NCBI GenBank assembly: GCA_900544635.1
Contig: UQVV01000045.1
Span: 1-10,423 of the forward strand
Reading direction: 5' to 3'
Origin: an uncultured Cloacibacillus sp.
Lineage (GTDB): Bacteria; Synergistota; Synergistia; Synergistales; Synergistaceae
DNA: 10,423 nucleotides
Shown here: positions 1 through 6,338 of the stretch, piece after piece
Numbering within the stretch: position 1 is the first letter of the stretch
Layout: every line of letters starts with the position of its first letter
The notes under the pieces: model-generated
What the model was told of the DNA's origin: nothing
Database searches by the model: none
What the model saw: only the letters and a program-made list of their open reading frames with translations
Position numbers and translations under genes: made by a program

Positions 1-996
1 ATGACGCTCTATAAGTATCAGATTTACAACAACGGCGCCGTCAGCGGCGCGTCCAACGTAGGCGGCCTCATCGGAAACAATGCCCAAGAAAACGGCAAGG
101 CCGGCGGCCTCTATGCGGCGTACAACACCGGCACTGTATTTGGAACTGGAAATAACGTCGGCGGCATCGTAGGTACAAACGCCGGAACGGTCAGCTCCGT
201 ATTCAATACGATAATGACAGCCGACGGACAGAACCAGCTCGTCTCCGGCACGTCCAACGTCGGAGGCATAATCGGGAGCAATACCGGAGCTCTGAAAGAC
301 GCCTACAACACGACCGGCGTCAAGCTTACCGGAGGAGCAAGCGCAAACGCAGCCATCGGCAGCGGCGTAGGAGAAAACTGCGGCACTATAGAGAACGTCT
401 ACGCGACAAACACGGACGGTAAACTGATAGGCTCAAACAGCGGCGCTGCAGCAAACGTATACACCTTTGCGGCCGGCGACGGCTCTGCGGAATACATCTC
501 CGGCGGCTCGCAGAAGCAAAGCGGCAGCTACGGAGGATTCGGCTTTGGAACGGCGTGGAAGAACTACGACGGCTGGTCGACGCCGATGCTGAAGGTGTTC
601 CTGACTCAGGCCGGATACAGCGCGGACACGGAGCTCGTGCAGACCGGCTATCCGATGAGCCTGCCCATCAAGGACTACGTCGTCGCGGGCGACAACCTCA
701 TAGCCTACGACAACGCAAACGCCCTGCTCGTGGCGCTCGCGAATACGGAGCTCGGCGAGGACTATCTCGCCTTCTACTCTACGCAGATTGCGGCGAGCGG
801 CGAGGGCGCGCTCTTCAACCCGAACAACCTCGGCTACGACATCGACGTGAGGTACAGCATCGTACCGCTCTTCGAGCACAACACCGGCTACCTGCACTGG
901 CTGCACCGCGGCGGCGACCGCGAGCGGAATTTCCGCGAGCGCAAGGCGGAGATATATTTCCACGAGGGCGGCATGGTTCACGAAGAAACTCTGTAA
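1..996 (+). CDS. GLUG-repeat surface protein (adhesin-like), C-terminal part, 5' partial
   Basis: This is the C-terminal 331 residues of what is probably a much larger secreted surface protein. The first base of the window begins an ATG, but no upstream sequence or ribosome binding site is visible and the reading starts in the middle of a repeat, so the true start is likely outside. Residues 9-28, 41-60 and about 69-94 are GLUG-type units built around VGGLIG, VGGIVG and VGGIIG, each preceded by a YN-TG or SGTSN turn. Two more degenerate units follow to about 147. Residues 186-201 (WKNYDGWSTPMLKVFL) match the conserved block that often closes GLUG arrays in filamentous-haemagglutinin-like proteins. 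The last 130 residues are non-repetitive, end in a charged tail, and I do not recognise them. The family is usually surface-exposed and linked to adhesion; that role is inferred. A strong terminator follows 21 bases after the stop. Confidence 0.75.
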   Translation: MTLYKYQIYNNGAVSGASNVGGLIGNNAQENGKAGGLYAAYNTGTVFGTGNNVGGIVGTNAGTVSSVFNTIMTADGQNQLVSGTSNVGGIIGSNTGALKDAYNTTGVKLTGGASANAAIGSGVGENCGTIENVYATNTDGKLIGSNSGAAANVYTFAAGDGSAEYISGGSQKQSGSYGGFGFGTAWKNYDGWSTPMLKVFLTQAGYSADTELVQTGYPMSLPIKDYVVAGDNLIAYDNANALLVALANTELGEDYLAFYSTQIAASGEGALFNPNNLGYDIDVRYSIVPLFEHNTGYLHWLHRGGDRERNFRERKAEIYFHEGGMVHEETL

Positions 997-1017
997 CTCA
1001 CGGCGTACCAACCTCCG

Positions 1018-1048
1018 GGCCGTCCGTCCCGCGGGCGGGCGGCCTTTT
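1018..1048 (+). terminator. Rho-independent terminator of the GLUG-protein gene
   Basis: A 12-bp stem (arms 1018-1029 and 1033-1044, with two G-U pairs) closes a 3-base loop and is followed at once by TTTT. It lies 21 bases past the stop codon at 994-996 on the same strand, so it is the expected end of that transcript. Confidence 0.9.
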
Positions 1049-1146
1049 CGAAAAACAGGCGGCGGAGGCGGAATCCCCGCCCCGCCGCTTTGATTTCCGT
1101 AAGCGCGGACGGCGTGAGCCCGTAGTTTGAAACACCTGATATTTTT

Positions 1147-1178
1147 GTCGCGCCCCGCGCGGGCGCGTGAGTTGAAAC
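1147..1178 (+). CRISPR. Solitary type I-C-like CRISPR repeat (relic), no array
   Basis: This 32-base element starts GTCGC and ends TTGAAAC. It contains a 7-bp stem (CGCGCCC at 1149-1155 with GGGCGCG at 1161-1167) around a 5-base loop, then GTG and the TTGAAAC tail. That is the layout of type I-C repeats (GTCGC-CCC-loop-GGG-GCGTG-TTGAAAC). Reverse-strand frames across it read STHAPARGAT and FNSRARAGRD, phrases familiar from spurious ORFs over such repeats. No second good copy follows at the expected repeat-plus-spacer distance. Upstream, 1102-1133 ends in the same TTTGAAAC and matches at about 21 of 32 positions, but only 13 bases separate it from this copy, too short for a spacer. No cas gene is in the window. 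It is best read as an array remnant or an orphan repeat. Confidence 0.6.
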
Positions 1179-1208
1179 GCTTATGTTGCACGCAGGCGCT
1201 TTACGGGG

Positions 1209-1238
1209 CCGGAGCGGCTTTACCGCCGCTCCGGTTTT
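1209..1238 (+). terminator. Second Rho-independent terminator, no gene assigned
   Basis: A perfect 10-bp stem (CCGGAGCGGC at 1209-1218, complement at 1225-1234) with a 6-base loop is followed by TTTT. It points along the plus strand and starts 30 bases after the CRISPR-like repeat. The preceding gene already has a terminator at 1018-1048, so this one would end a short non-coding transcript from about 1049-1208 or is left over from deleted sequence. Confidence 0.8.
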
Positions 1239-1273
1239 ATAGTGATGATACGTACAAAGGAATACGGACGCCT

Positions 1274-1310
1274 CGTCATGCCGGGCTTGACCCGGCATCC
1301 AGCGTCTTTG
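1274..1310. repeat. REP-like dispersed palindrome (CGTCAT-type)
   Basis: The element begins CGTCAT and has a perfect 8-bp inverted repeat (ATGCCGGG at 1278-1285, CCCGGCAT at 1291-1298) around CTTGA, followed by CCAGCGTCTTTG. Sequences of this form are scattered through intergenic regions of many bacteria and give the spurious translation RHAGLDPASS. A related palindrome occurs at 2521-2549. Its function is unknown; such elements can act as mRNA-stabilising or transcription-stopping structures. Confidence 0.7.
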
Positions 1311-1430
1311 AATACCGTCAAGCAGCGAAATCCGGAGCCGCCGGCTCCAGCGTCGGAGCGCTGGGCGACGAAGTGCCGTTTTTTCTTCTGAAGTTGAGCC
1401 GCCTTATTCTGCGGCGCGCCGTTCGCGCCC
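1311..1430. other. Structured non-coding stretch with overlapping inverted repeats
   Basis: This is the rest of the 508-base gap between the GLUG-protein gene and the transporter. Two inverted repeats overlap: GGAGCC (1334-1339) with GGCTCC (1343-1348), and CCAGCG (1347-1352) with CGCTGG (1359-1364). They share bases 1347-1348, so they would compete. A T6 run lies at 1377-1382 without a convincing stem directly before it. I see no coding signal. It may be part of the adjacent REP-like unit. Confidence 0.4.
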
Positions 1431-1433
1431 TTA

Positions 1434-1444
1434 TGGTATATAAT
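1434..1444 (+). promoter_or_regulatory. Probable -10 element of the AEC transporter gene
   Basis: TATAAT lies at 1439-1444, and TGGTATATA just upstream gives an extended -10 reading. No good -35 hexamer is present 16-18 bases upstream. The start codon is 60 bases downstream, a normal leader length, and a terminator closes off upstream transcription, so a promoter is needed near here. Confidence 0.45.
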
Positions 1445-1452
1445 TTTTTAGA

Positions 1453-1479
1453 CGCGCGCGGACGCGCGGCGAATTTTTT
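1453..1479 (+). other. Terminator-like hairpin in the transporter leader
   Basis: A 6-bp GC stem (CGCGCG at 1453-1458 and 1463-1468, loop CGGA) is followed after five bases by T6 (1474-1479). It lies between the -10 candidate and the transporter start. The stem is short and the T-tract is set back, so it is at best a weak terminator or pause site. Confidence 0.3.
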
Positions 1480-1504
1480 GATATCTGCGTAAGGGGATGA
1501 GGCG

Positions 1505-2425
1505 ATGGGAACGCCGCTTGAGAGGGCCGCGGCCTCCGTCTTTATGATACTTCTGGGTTACGCGCTGAAACGCGCGGGATTTTTTTCAAAAAGCGACGCG
1601 GACACGGTAGCGAAGCTCTGTCTGAATATCACGCTGCCCGCCGCGATCATCACGGGCTTCGGCAGCTATAAGCAGGATTTTTCGCTCTTCGCCGTGATCG
1701 CGCTCGGCGCGGTCTGCAACGCCGTCGTGCTTGGCGTGTCGTGGTTCATGTCGGTGCGTTCGACGCGGCGCGACAAGATTTTCCACATGTTCGCGCTGCC
1801 TGGCTACCAGATAGGGACCTTCACTCTGCCATACATCGGCGGCGCGCTCGGCCCCTACGGCATCCTCGTCACCTGCATGTTCGACATGGGGAACGCGCTC
1901 TTCGCCTGCGGCGGGACTTACGCGCTCGTCTCCGCGATGCCGTCGCTCGGCAGCGAGGCGCGGCCGACGATGAAGGAGTTCGTGAAGCGCGTTTTTTCGA
2001 CGGTTCCGTTCGTCGTCTACATCGTCGCGCTCGTATGGGTGACCTTCATCAGCGGCGTGCCGCGCTGCATAGTCGCGCTCGCGGAGCCGATTGGCGCGGC
2101 GAACTCGTTCGCTGCGATGTTCATGATAGGCCTTATGATAGAGATTAAGACGAAGGGCGCGGAGCTGTGGACGGTGTTCTCCACGCTCGCGGTGCGCTAC
2201 GCCGCATCCGCCGCGCTCGCGCTGCTTTTCTACTTCTACACGCCGTTCCCGCTCGTCACGCGCCAGATTCTTGCGCTGGTCGTCTTCTCGCCGGTCTCGG
2301 CGCTCTGCCCCATCTTCACCGAAAAATGCGGCGGCGACACCGGCATGGCGGGCTTCGCGGGCTCTATCTCAATCGTCATAAGCGTGATAGCGATGACCGC
2401 CTGCATGGCGGTCATGGGGATTTAG
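1505..2425 (+). CDS. AEC (auxin efflux carrier) family transporter
   Basis: This is a 306-residue polytopic inner-membrane protein of the AEC family, whose bacterial members are permeases for malonate, malate or other organic anions. The length is typical (about 300-320). Hydrophobic segments lie near residues 8-22, 36-52, 60-82, 97-113, 117-143, 165-184, 199-213, 225-246, 254-271 and 283-304, in two halves around a more polar middle (145-163). NITLPAAII (41-49) corresponds to the N-x-x-LP signature at the start of AEC proteins, and GYQIGTFTLPYIG (100-112) to the conserved broken helix of the first half. The start is supported by AAGGGG at 1491-1496, eight bases before the ATG. The gene stands alone with its own leader. 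The substrate cannot be read from sequence; an organic acid would suit an amino-acid or acid fermenter, but that is inference. Confidence 0.85.
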   Translation: MGTPLERAAASVFMILLGYALKRAGFFSKSDADTVAKLCLNITLPAAIITGFGSYKQDFSLFAVIALGAVCNAVVLGVSWFMSVRSTRRDKIFHMFALPGYQIGTFTLPYIGGALGPYGILVTCMFDMGNALFACGGTYALVSAMPSLGSEARPTMKEFVKRVFSTVPFVVYIVALVWVTFISGVPRCIVALAEPIGAANSFAAMFMIGLMIEIKTKGAELWTVFSTLAVRYAASAALALLFYFYTPFPLVTRQILALVVFSPVSALCPIFTEKCGGDTGMAGFAGSISIVISVIAMTACMAVMGI

Positions 2426-2482
2426 CGGCGGCGGCGCACAAGTCCGTCGCGCATTCACACAGCCTCACGTTTCATGCGGGAG

Positions 2483-2549
2483 GCCCCGGCCGGAAAATTG
2501 CCGGGGCGACATAGGGTCTATGTCATTCCGGCAGTCTTCTGGCCGGAAT
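2483..2549. repeat. Cluster of three inverted repeats, including a REP-like palindrome
   Basis: Three hairpins lie almost end to end: GCCCCGGC/GCCGGGGC (2483-2490, 2500-2507), GACATA/TATGTC (2508-2513, 2519-2524), and ATTCCGGC/GCCGGAAT (2525-2532, 2542-2549). The last starts TGTCATTCCGG and resembles the CGTCATGCCGG palindrome at 1274. None has a proper T-tract. The cluster sits just after the transporter gene and may protect or process its mRNA. Confidence 0.6.
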
Positions 2550-2565
2550 CTCCGCGGCGGACACA

Positions 2566-2610
2566 AGAGACGGCGGCGCGAGGTTCGCCCCGCGTCGCCG
2601 TCTCTATTTA
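2566..2610. terminator. Long hairpin between convergent genes, possible bidirectional terminator
   Basis: A 15-bp stem with one G-U pair (2566-2580 with 2591-2605) and a 10-base loop lies between the transporter (plus) and the lipoprotein gene (minus, stop at 2622). On the plus strand it is followed by the AT-rich ATTTAATC; on the minus strand it is followed by TTGTGT. Neither is a full T-tract, so termination strength is uncertain, but the position 17 bases past the lipoprotein stop is right for a terminator. Confidence 0.55.
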
Positions 2611-2621
2611 ATCAACTGTTT

Positions 2622-4748
2622 TTAATATCTCGACTGGTAGACGGTTATTTCGCAGCTCGCGTTTGTGTTGTCCGTCGTCGATAGCTTTATCTTCGCAGTG
2701 CGGCTTTTGCCCGTGTCGTTGCGGTCGATGTCGAGGTGCATATAGTTGTCGCCGCCGTTTGTGCCGATATGCACATCGTCAACACTGCACCACGTTCCGC
2801 CTTCAGAGACTTCCGCCTTCCATGCGTGACACGTGCCTACGTCTACAAGCTTGGTTTGCTCAGCGGCGTTGACATCGACGCTGTTCGCCGCTATGAGCGG
2901 CGGCTTTATCGCGTCGAAGGGGACATAGAAGGTCGTCGTGTCGGTCATGTAATCCCAGTGAGAGGCGGCGTCAGTCCTTATCCAGAAGGCGTAGCGTTCG
3001 CTGGAGGACTGTCCGCTTACCCACTTGAAGCTGAATTTGAAGCCCGTGACGGCGTCGCGCGCACCCGGCGCAATCTGCCACGTCCACTGGTTCACTGGCG
3101 AGAAGAGGCTTCTGGAGGCGATGGGCGGCTCTTTGAACTTGTTGTAGGACATGAAGGGATGTCCCGTGGTCTGCGGGCGCGAGAAGGAATACGTCCACGC
3201 CGCGCGCTTTGCGCCGCCCAGCCCCTGCGAGCGGTTTTCCACCTGGCAGTCGGAGACGGTGGAGCTTTTTTCATAGCTGAAGCCGCCGCCCGCGCTGAGC
3301 CCGCCCGACGCAGCCAAGCCGGAGAAGCCGAAGTTTCCTCCGAAGCTGAACGAAGCGCCCTCGCTTTCCGAGGTCGAGCCTATCGAGCTGTCGGGCTTCG
3401 GCACGAGGAGCTCCGCGTTGTTTGTAATTTCCGCACCTTTTTCGTCGACGAGCCAGTTGTCGAAGGAGTAGGAGACGGTATATCCCCATACGAGCGCCGG
3501 ATAACTGTCCGTCGGGCTGTTGCTTATGCCGTAAACGCCGGAGGGGTTGAGCTGCGCGGACTGCTTCACAAAGTACCAGTCCGTGTCGCGCTCTTCATCG
3601 CCGCCCGCCGCGTTGTACGTATGGCAGGCGTAAACGTCGACAAAAATCTTAAACATATGTCCGTGTACCGTAGATGCGTCGAAGGTCTTGCGGTACATCC
3701 GCGATATTTTTTTGAGGTCGTCTCCCGCAGCGTTGGAGGCGTTGAGCGCTTTGGCGACGGCCTGTTTTTCCGCCGCCGTTTCCGCGGCCTGTATGTCGGT
3801 CGAGAAGAGCCACTCGATTATGCTTTCCGCCATCACGCGGTCGAGCTCGGCTTCGTCCTCGACGGTTATCAAGTCTTCAAAAAGTATATCGTTGACGATT
3901 GTATCCGTCGGGAAGTCGACGCCTGCGTCCTCTAAGTCCTCTTTTGTCACCGGATTCCAATCTTTATCTACGACCATGAATGTGCCGTCGCCGTTCGGCC
4001 TAAGCTCCCAGCCGAATTCCGCGAGCTCATGTTCCCGCGCCGCCATCTCTTCGAGGTCTTCTGCCGTCGGCTCGGGGTTGCCGGCGATTTCGAGATATTT
4101 GTCCACGCTCACTTCGACGCAGATGTCGCCGCTTGTTACATCGTCGATATCCGCGCTCGTCGGTATCTTGTAATCTATCTCTTCCAGTTCTTCCAGTTCG
4201 TCCTTCGGCACGGATATGTATATCGTCTCCGGCTCTTTATTCACCAGCTCGGGCTCTTCAACGGCGAGGGTCGTGTAGCTCAGCACGTCGCCGTCGATGT
4301 TCTTGATGCCGAAGAATTCTACGTAGTCGTAGGCCGGCAGCTGCGTGCCGTCTTCGCTTTCGCCGCTCTCGGGCATGACGAAGTTCGGCTCGAACCCCAT
4401 TGCCTCAAGGAATTCGTTGACTTCGTCCGCGGTCGCGTGCTCTATGCCGACGGCGTAGCCCGCTTCGAATACGCGGCGAGCGTCGTCCGCGGTCTGGTCG
4501 TCTATGCCCTCGCCGTCCTCGCATGAAATGAGGAGCGGCGCGTCCGTCTGTCCGCCGTACGGCGCGCAGCAGGCGAGCGTGTAGAGCGCGTCCGCTAAGC
4601 CGCCGTGCAGCTCGCCCGCGACGTAGAGCTTCTCGCGTGCCGTGCCGTCGGAGCCTCCGCCGCAGCCGCCAGCCGCCGCGACGAGCGCCGCAAGCAGCAG
4701 AGAGAGGCAGCAGTTTTTGAGTTTTTCCTTTGTAAAAAGCCTGCCCAT
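2622..4748 (-). CDS. Lipoprotein with pore-forming-toxin-like central region and C-terminal BACON-like domain
   Basis: Taking the ATG at 4748 gives 708 residues. An in-frame TTG at 4808 would add 20, but the ATG has AAAGGA about 10 bases upstream and puts the signal peptide at the N-terminus. Residues 1-28 are KEKLKN followed by a hydrophobic stretch ending AAAGGC, so Cys29 is the likely lipidated residue. Residues about 35-340 are very acidic and have no family I can name. Residues about 363-617 resemble leukocidin/VCC-type beta-barrel pore formers. Residues 464-492 are Gly/Ser-rich with alternating Phe (SFSFGGNFGFSG), like a membrane-inserting stem. FSYEKSSTV, QVENRS and AAWTYSF follow, as after the stem in that family. 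Residues about 621-708 look like a BACON domain: W-C-SVDD, then GKSRTAKIKL and ITVYQSR at the end. The pore-former reading is from memory and tentative; the lipoprotein and BACON calls are firmer. The gene is monocistronic. A lipid anchor is odd for a diffusible toxin. Confidence 0.6.
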   Translation of the reverse strand: MGRLFTKEKLKNCCLSLLLAALVAAAGGCGGGSDGTAREKLYVAGELHGGLADALYTLACCAPYGGQTDAPLLISCEDGEGIDDQTADDARRVFEAGYAVGIEHATADEVNEFLEAMGFEPNFVMPESGESEDGTQLPAYDYVEFFGIKNIDGDVLSYTTLAVEEPELVNKEPETIYISVPKDELEELEEIDYKIPTSADIDDVTSGDICVEVSVDKYLEIAGNPEPTAEDLEEMAAREHELAEFGWELRPNGDGTFMVVDKDWNPVTKEDLEDAGVDFPTDTIVNDILFEDLITVEDEAELDRVMAESIIEWLFSTDIQAAETAAEKQAVAKALNASNAAGDDLKKISRMYRKTFDASTVHGHMFKIFVDVYACHTYNAAGGDEERDTDWYFVKQSAQLNPSGVYGISNSPTDSYPALVWGYTVSYSFDNWLVDEKGAEITNNAELLVPKPDSSIGSTSESEGASFSFGGNFGFSGLAASGGLSAGGGFSYEKSSTVSDCQVENRSQGLGGAKRAAWTYSFSRPQTTGHPFMSYNKFKEPPIASRSLFSPVNQWTWQIAPGARDAVTGFKFSFKWVSGQSSSERYAFWIRTDAASHWDYMTDTTTFYVPFDAIKPPLIAANSVDVNAAEQTKLVDVGTCHAWKAEVSEGGTWCSVDDVHIGTNGGDNYMHLDIDRNDTGKSRTAKIKLSTTDNTNASCEITVYQSRY

Positions 4749-4822
4749 TGAGTCACGTTCCTTTCCGTCAGTTGGAGTGTACGCCAAGTTTTTGATACGG
4801 TTCGGCAATCTTTTGATTTTCG

Positions 4823-4833
4823 ATTATATTATA
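4823..4833 (-). promoter_or_regulatory. AT-rich promoter region of the lipoprotein gene
   Basis: On the minus strand two overlapping TATAAT hexamers occur (4833-4828 and 4828-4823) within a roughly 30-base block that is almost pure A+T, in otherwise GC-rich DNA. No clear -35 is found at standard spacing. A start near 4816 would give a leader of about 68 bases to the ATG at 4748. The upstream gene is closed by its own terminator at 4918-4944. Confidence 0.5.
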
Positions 4834-4917
4834 TATTTTTTACCGCGCGGCGCGACGGAGGGGATTTACGGGTTTTCCGCTGCGCAGGGCGGTATGCTGC
4901 GTTTTACGCCGCGAGCG

Positions 4918-4944
4918 AAAAGGCCGGCGTTTTGCGTGCCGGCC
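4918..4944 (-). terminator. Terminator of the M23 peptidase gene
   Basis: On the minus strand GGCCGGC (4944-4938) pairs with GCCGGCC (4928-4922) around a 9-base loop and is followed by TTTT (4921-4918). It begins 31 bases past the stop codon of the M23 gene. Confidence 0.8.
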
Positions 4945-4974
4945 CGTCTTTTGCGTTATTCAAAAAGTTCCGCC

Positions 4975-5571
4975 CTAGCGTCTTGGCAGGCGCCCCTCCT
5001 CGGGCAGGTATTTCATCGGGTCGAGCGGAGTCCCTTTCGCGTTGCGCAGCTCGAAGTGAAGGTGGTTGCCCGTCGCGCGTCCCGTGCGGCCCACGGCGGC
5101 GATTTTGTCGCCCTGTTTGACGTGCTGGCCTACTTTTACGTAGTTCGCGGAATTGTGCGAGTAGAGCGACCATAGGCGGCCTCCGTGGTTTATCACGATG
5201 ACGCGGCCGTAGCCGCGAAAACCCGGGCCGTTGTTGGAGACTACTTCGACGACGCCGTCGAGCACGGCGTATATCGGCGTGCCGCGCGGCGCGCTCATGT
5301 CTACGCCAGTGTGGCGGCGGCCAGTCCGTTTTATGCCGCGGCCCAGCTTGCCGGTGCGCAGCGGCCATATTACCTCCTGGACGATGTCGGGCGCGCCGCC
5401 GGAGAGCATTACTTCGCGGTCCCACGCGCCGCCGTCCGGTGAGGCGAGCTTGCGTATCGCCGTTTCGAGCGGATCTTCCTGGAATTCCTGATAGTCTATG
5501 CCGGCGGCCGAGGCCGAGGCGGCGAGAGCCGCCGTAATCATCAATGCGGCGGCGAATATTTTCAGCTTCAT
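4975..5571 (-). CDS. Exported M23 (LytM/lysostaphin-type) metallopeptidase
   Basis: This 198-residue protein is probably a periplasmic or cell-surface endopeptidase that cuts peptide cross-links in peptidoglycan, or a non-catalytic activator of amidases. Residues 1-22 form a signal peptide with an ASA-A cleavage site. The M23 domain fills about 78-190 and has the zinc and catalytic residues in the usual order: HTGVD (His87, Asp91), YSH (His139) and HLH (His170, His172). Keeping all of them argues for an active enzyme. There is no LysM, SH3 or coiled-coil region; the 50-residue linker before the domain has no recognisable motif. The start overlaps the stop of the upstream hydrolase gene (ATGA at 5571-5568) and has only a weak ribosome binding site, so translation is likely coupled. 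A terminator at 4918-4944 ends the two-gene unit. The cell-wall target is inferred from the family. Confidence 0.85.
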   Translation of the reverse strand: MKLKIFAAALMITAALAASASAAGIDYQEFQEDPLETAIRKLASPDGGAWDREVMLSGGAPDIVQEVIWPLRTGKLGRGIKRTGRRHTGVDMSAPRGTPIYAVLDGVVEVVSNNGPGFRGYGRVIVINHGGRLWSLYSHNSANYVKVGQHVKQGDKIAAVGRTGRATGNHLHFELRNAKGTPLDPMKYLPEEGRLPRR

Positions 5572-6335
5572 ATCTTATCCATCAGCGAGAGCATTTCGTC
5601 CATTATCAGCGGATCGTATTTACCGCCGCGCGTTTTCAGCGAATGGTCGGCTCCCTCTATCGCGTAGAATTTTTTGCGCTCGTCGGGTATTTTTATCGAG
5701 CCGAGGAGCGAGCGGCAGGCTTCCTCGGTGAATACGGCGTCTTCGGTGCCGCGGAAGGCGAATACTTCGCCCGCGCGGACGTGGTCGACCATGTCTGGCG
5801 CAACTGTGGAGCGCAGGGTCGAGAGTATGGGCATCGGCATCATTACGCTTTCGGCCTCGGGCGTCGCGGTGAGGCCGGTGCCGGAGAGTATGAGGCGGTC
5901 TGCATGCACGTCGGGCAGGCAGGCGAGCAGCAGCGCGATGATGCCGCCGAGCGAGAAGCCCCATATCCAGAGCTTCGCGGGCTTCTGCGCGAGCACCAGG
6001 TTGAGCGCCGCGAGGCAGTCGTCGTGCTCTTCGCCGAAAGTTTTGCCGCCGAAGGACTCTTCTATCCATGCCAGCGGCTGGTCGCCGCATTCCTCGCGGC
6101 TGACGGAGACGCGGCTGGTTTCGCAGAGCCACGGCGTGACGCCGCGCGCGGCGAGGATTTCCGCGAGGTGTCGGAATTTGTTCCGGTGTCCGAGGTTGGC
6201 GCTGCTGTGTACGCCGTGGAGCAGCAGCGCGTGCGTGCCGTCGGGGCTGTCGGGGAAGAGGCGGCTTACGCGCACGCCGGTATCGCCGAAGGCCGAGGGG
6301 AGCGTCGTTATTTCGTCTTTGAATCCGCAGTCCAT
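5568..6335 (-). CDS. Alpha/beta-hydrolase family protein (serine esterase/lipase-like)
   Basis: The 255-residue protein has the alpha/beta-hydrolase layout: an oxyanion-hole HG (His40-Gly41), the nucleophile elbow GFSLG (126-130, Ser128), an acidic residue in GTEDAVF (Asp199), and the catalytic histidine in GADHS (His231). The triad is therefore complete. No signal peptide is visible, so it is cytoplasmic. The substrate is unknown; esterase, thioesterase or peptidase activity are all possible in this superfamily. It overlaps the M23 gene by four bases, but the link between a cytoplasmic hydrolase and an exported peptidase is unclear. The chosen ATG lies only three bases beyond the T-tract of the preceding terminator and has no ribosome binding site, so the start is uncertain. 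Later in-frame starts (for example a GTG at residue 21) also lack one and would trim the N-terminal strand. Confidence 0.75.
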   Translation of the reverse strand: MDCGFKDEITTLPSAFGDTGVRVSRLFPDSPDGTHALLLHGVHSSANLGHRNKFRHLAEILAARGVTPWLCETSRVSVSREECGDQPLAWIEESFGGKTFGEEHDDCLAALNLVLAQKPAKLWIWGFSLGGIIALLLACLPDVHADRLILSGTGLTATPEAESVMMPMPILSTLRSTVAPDMVDHVRAGEVFAFRGTEDAVFTEEACRSLLGSIKIPDERKKFYAIEGADHSLKTRGGKYDPLIMDEMLSLMDKI

Positions 6336-6338
6336 AAT

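Noticed and set aside
1102..1133. A second CRISPR repeat forming a true two-repeat array
   Set aside because: Identity to the good copy is only about two thirds, the stem is not preserved, and 13 bases between them is too short for a spacer. It is kept only as part of the relic hypothesis.
433..1191. Minus-strand 252-residue open frame opposite the GLUG gene
   Set aside because: It is antisense to a well-supported gene, is rich in Arg/Ala/Val as expected from a GC-rich shadow frame, and begins in the CRISPR-like repeat.
978..1298. Minus-strand 106-residue open frame containing STHAPARGAT
   Set aside because: This phrase is the familiar false translation of type I-C CRISPR repeats. The frame crosses two terminators and has no coding character.
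1377..1382. T6 run as a further intrinsic terminator
   Set aside because: Only a 3-4 bp stem can be drawn directly upstream; the nearest real hairpin ends 13 bases earlier.
1127..1492. Plus-strand 121-residue open frame between the GLUG gene and the transporter
   Set aside because: It runs through the CRISPR-like repeat, a terminator and the REP-like palindrome. It contains RHAGLDPASS, a known spurious translation of such palindromes, and has no ribosome binding site or family match.
2736..3935. Plus-strand 399-residue open frame opposite the lipoprotein
   Set aside because: The Arg/Val-rich composition is typical of a shadow frame. The opposite strand has a lipobox, a recognisable C-terminal domain and a promoter.
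4748..4808. TTG start at 4808 for the lipoprotein gene
   Set aside because: It would put 20 polar residues before the lipoprotein signal peptide. The ATG at 4748 has a better ribosome binding site and the expected signal position.
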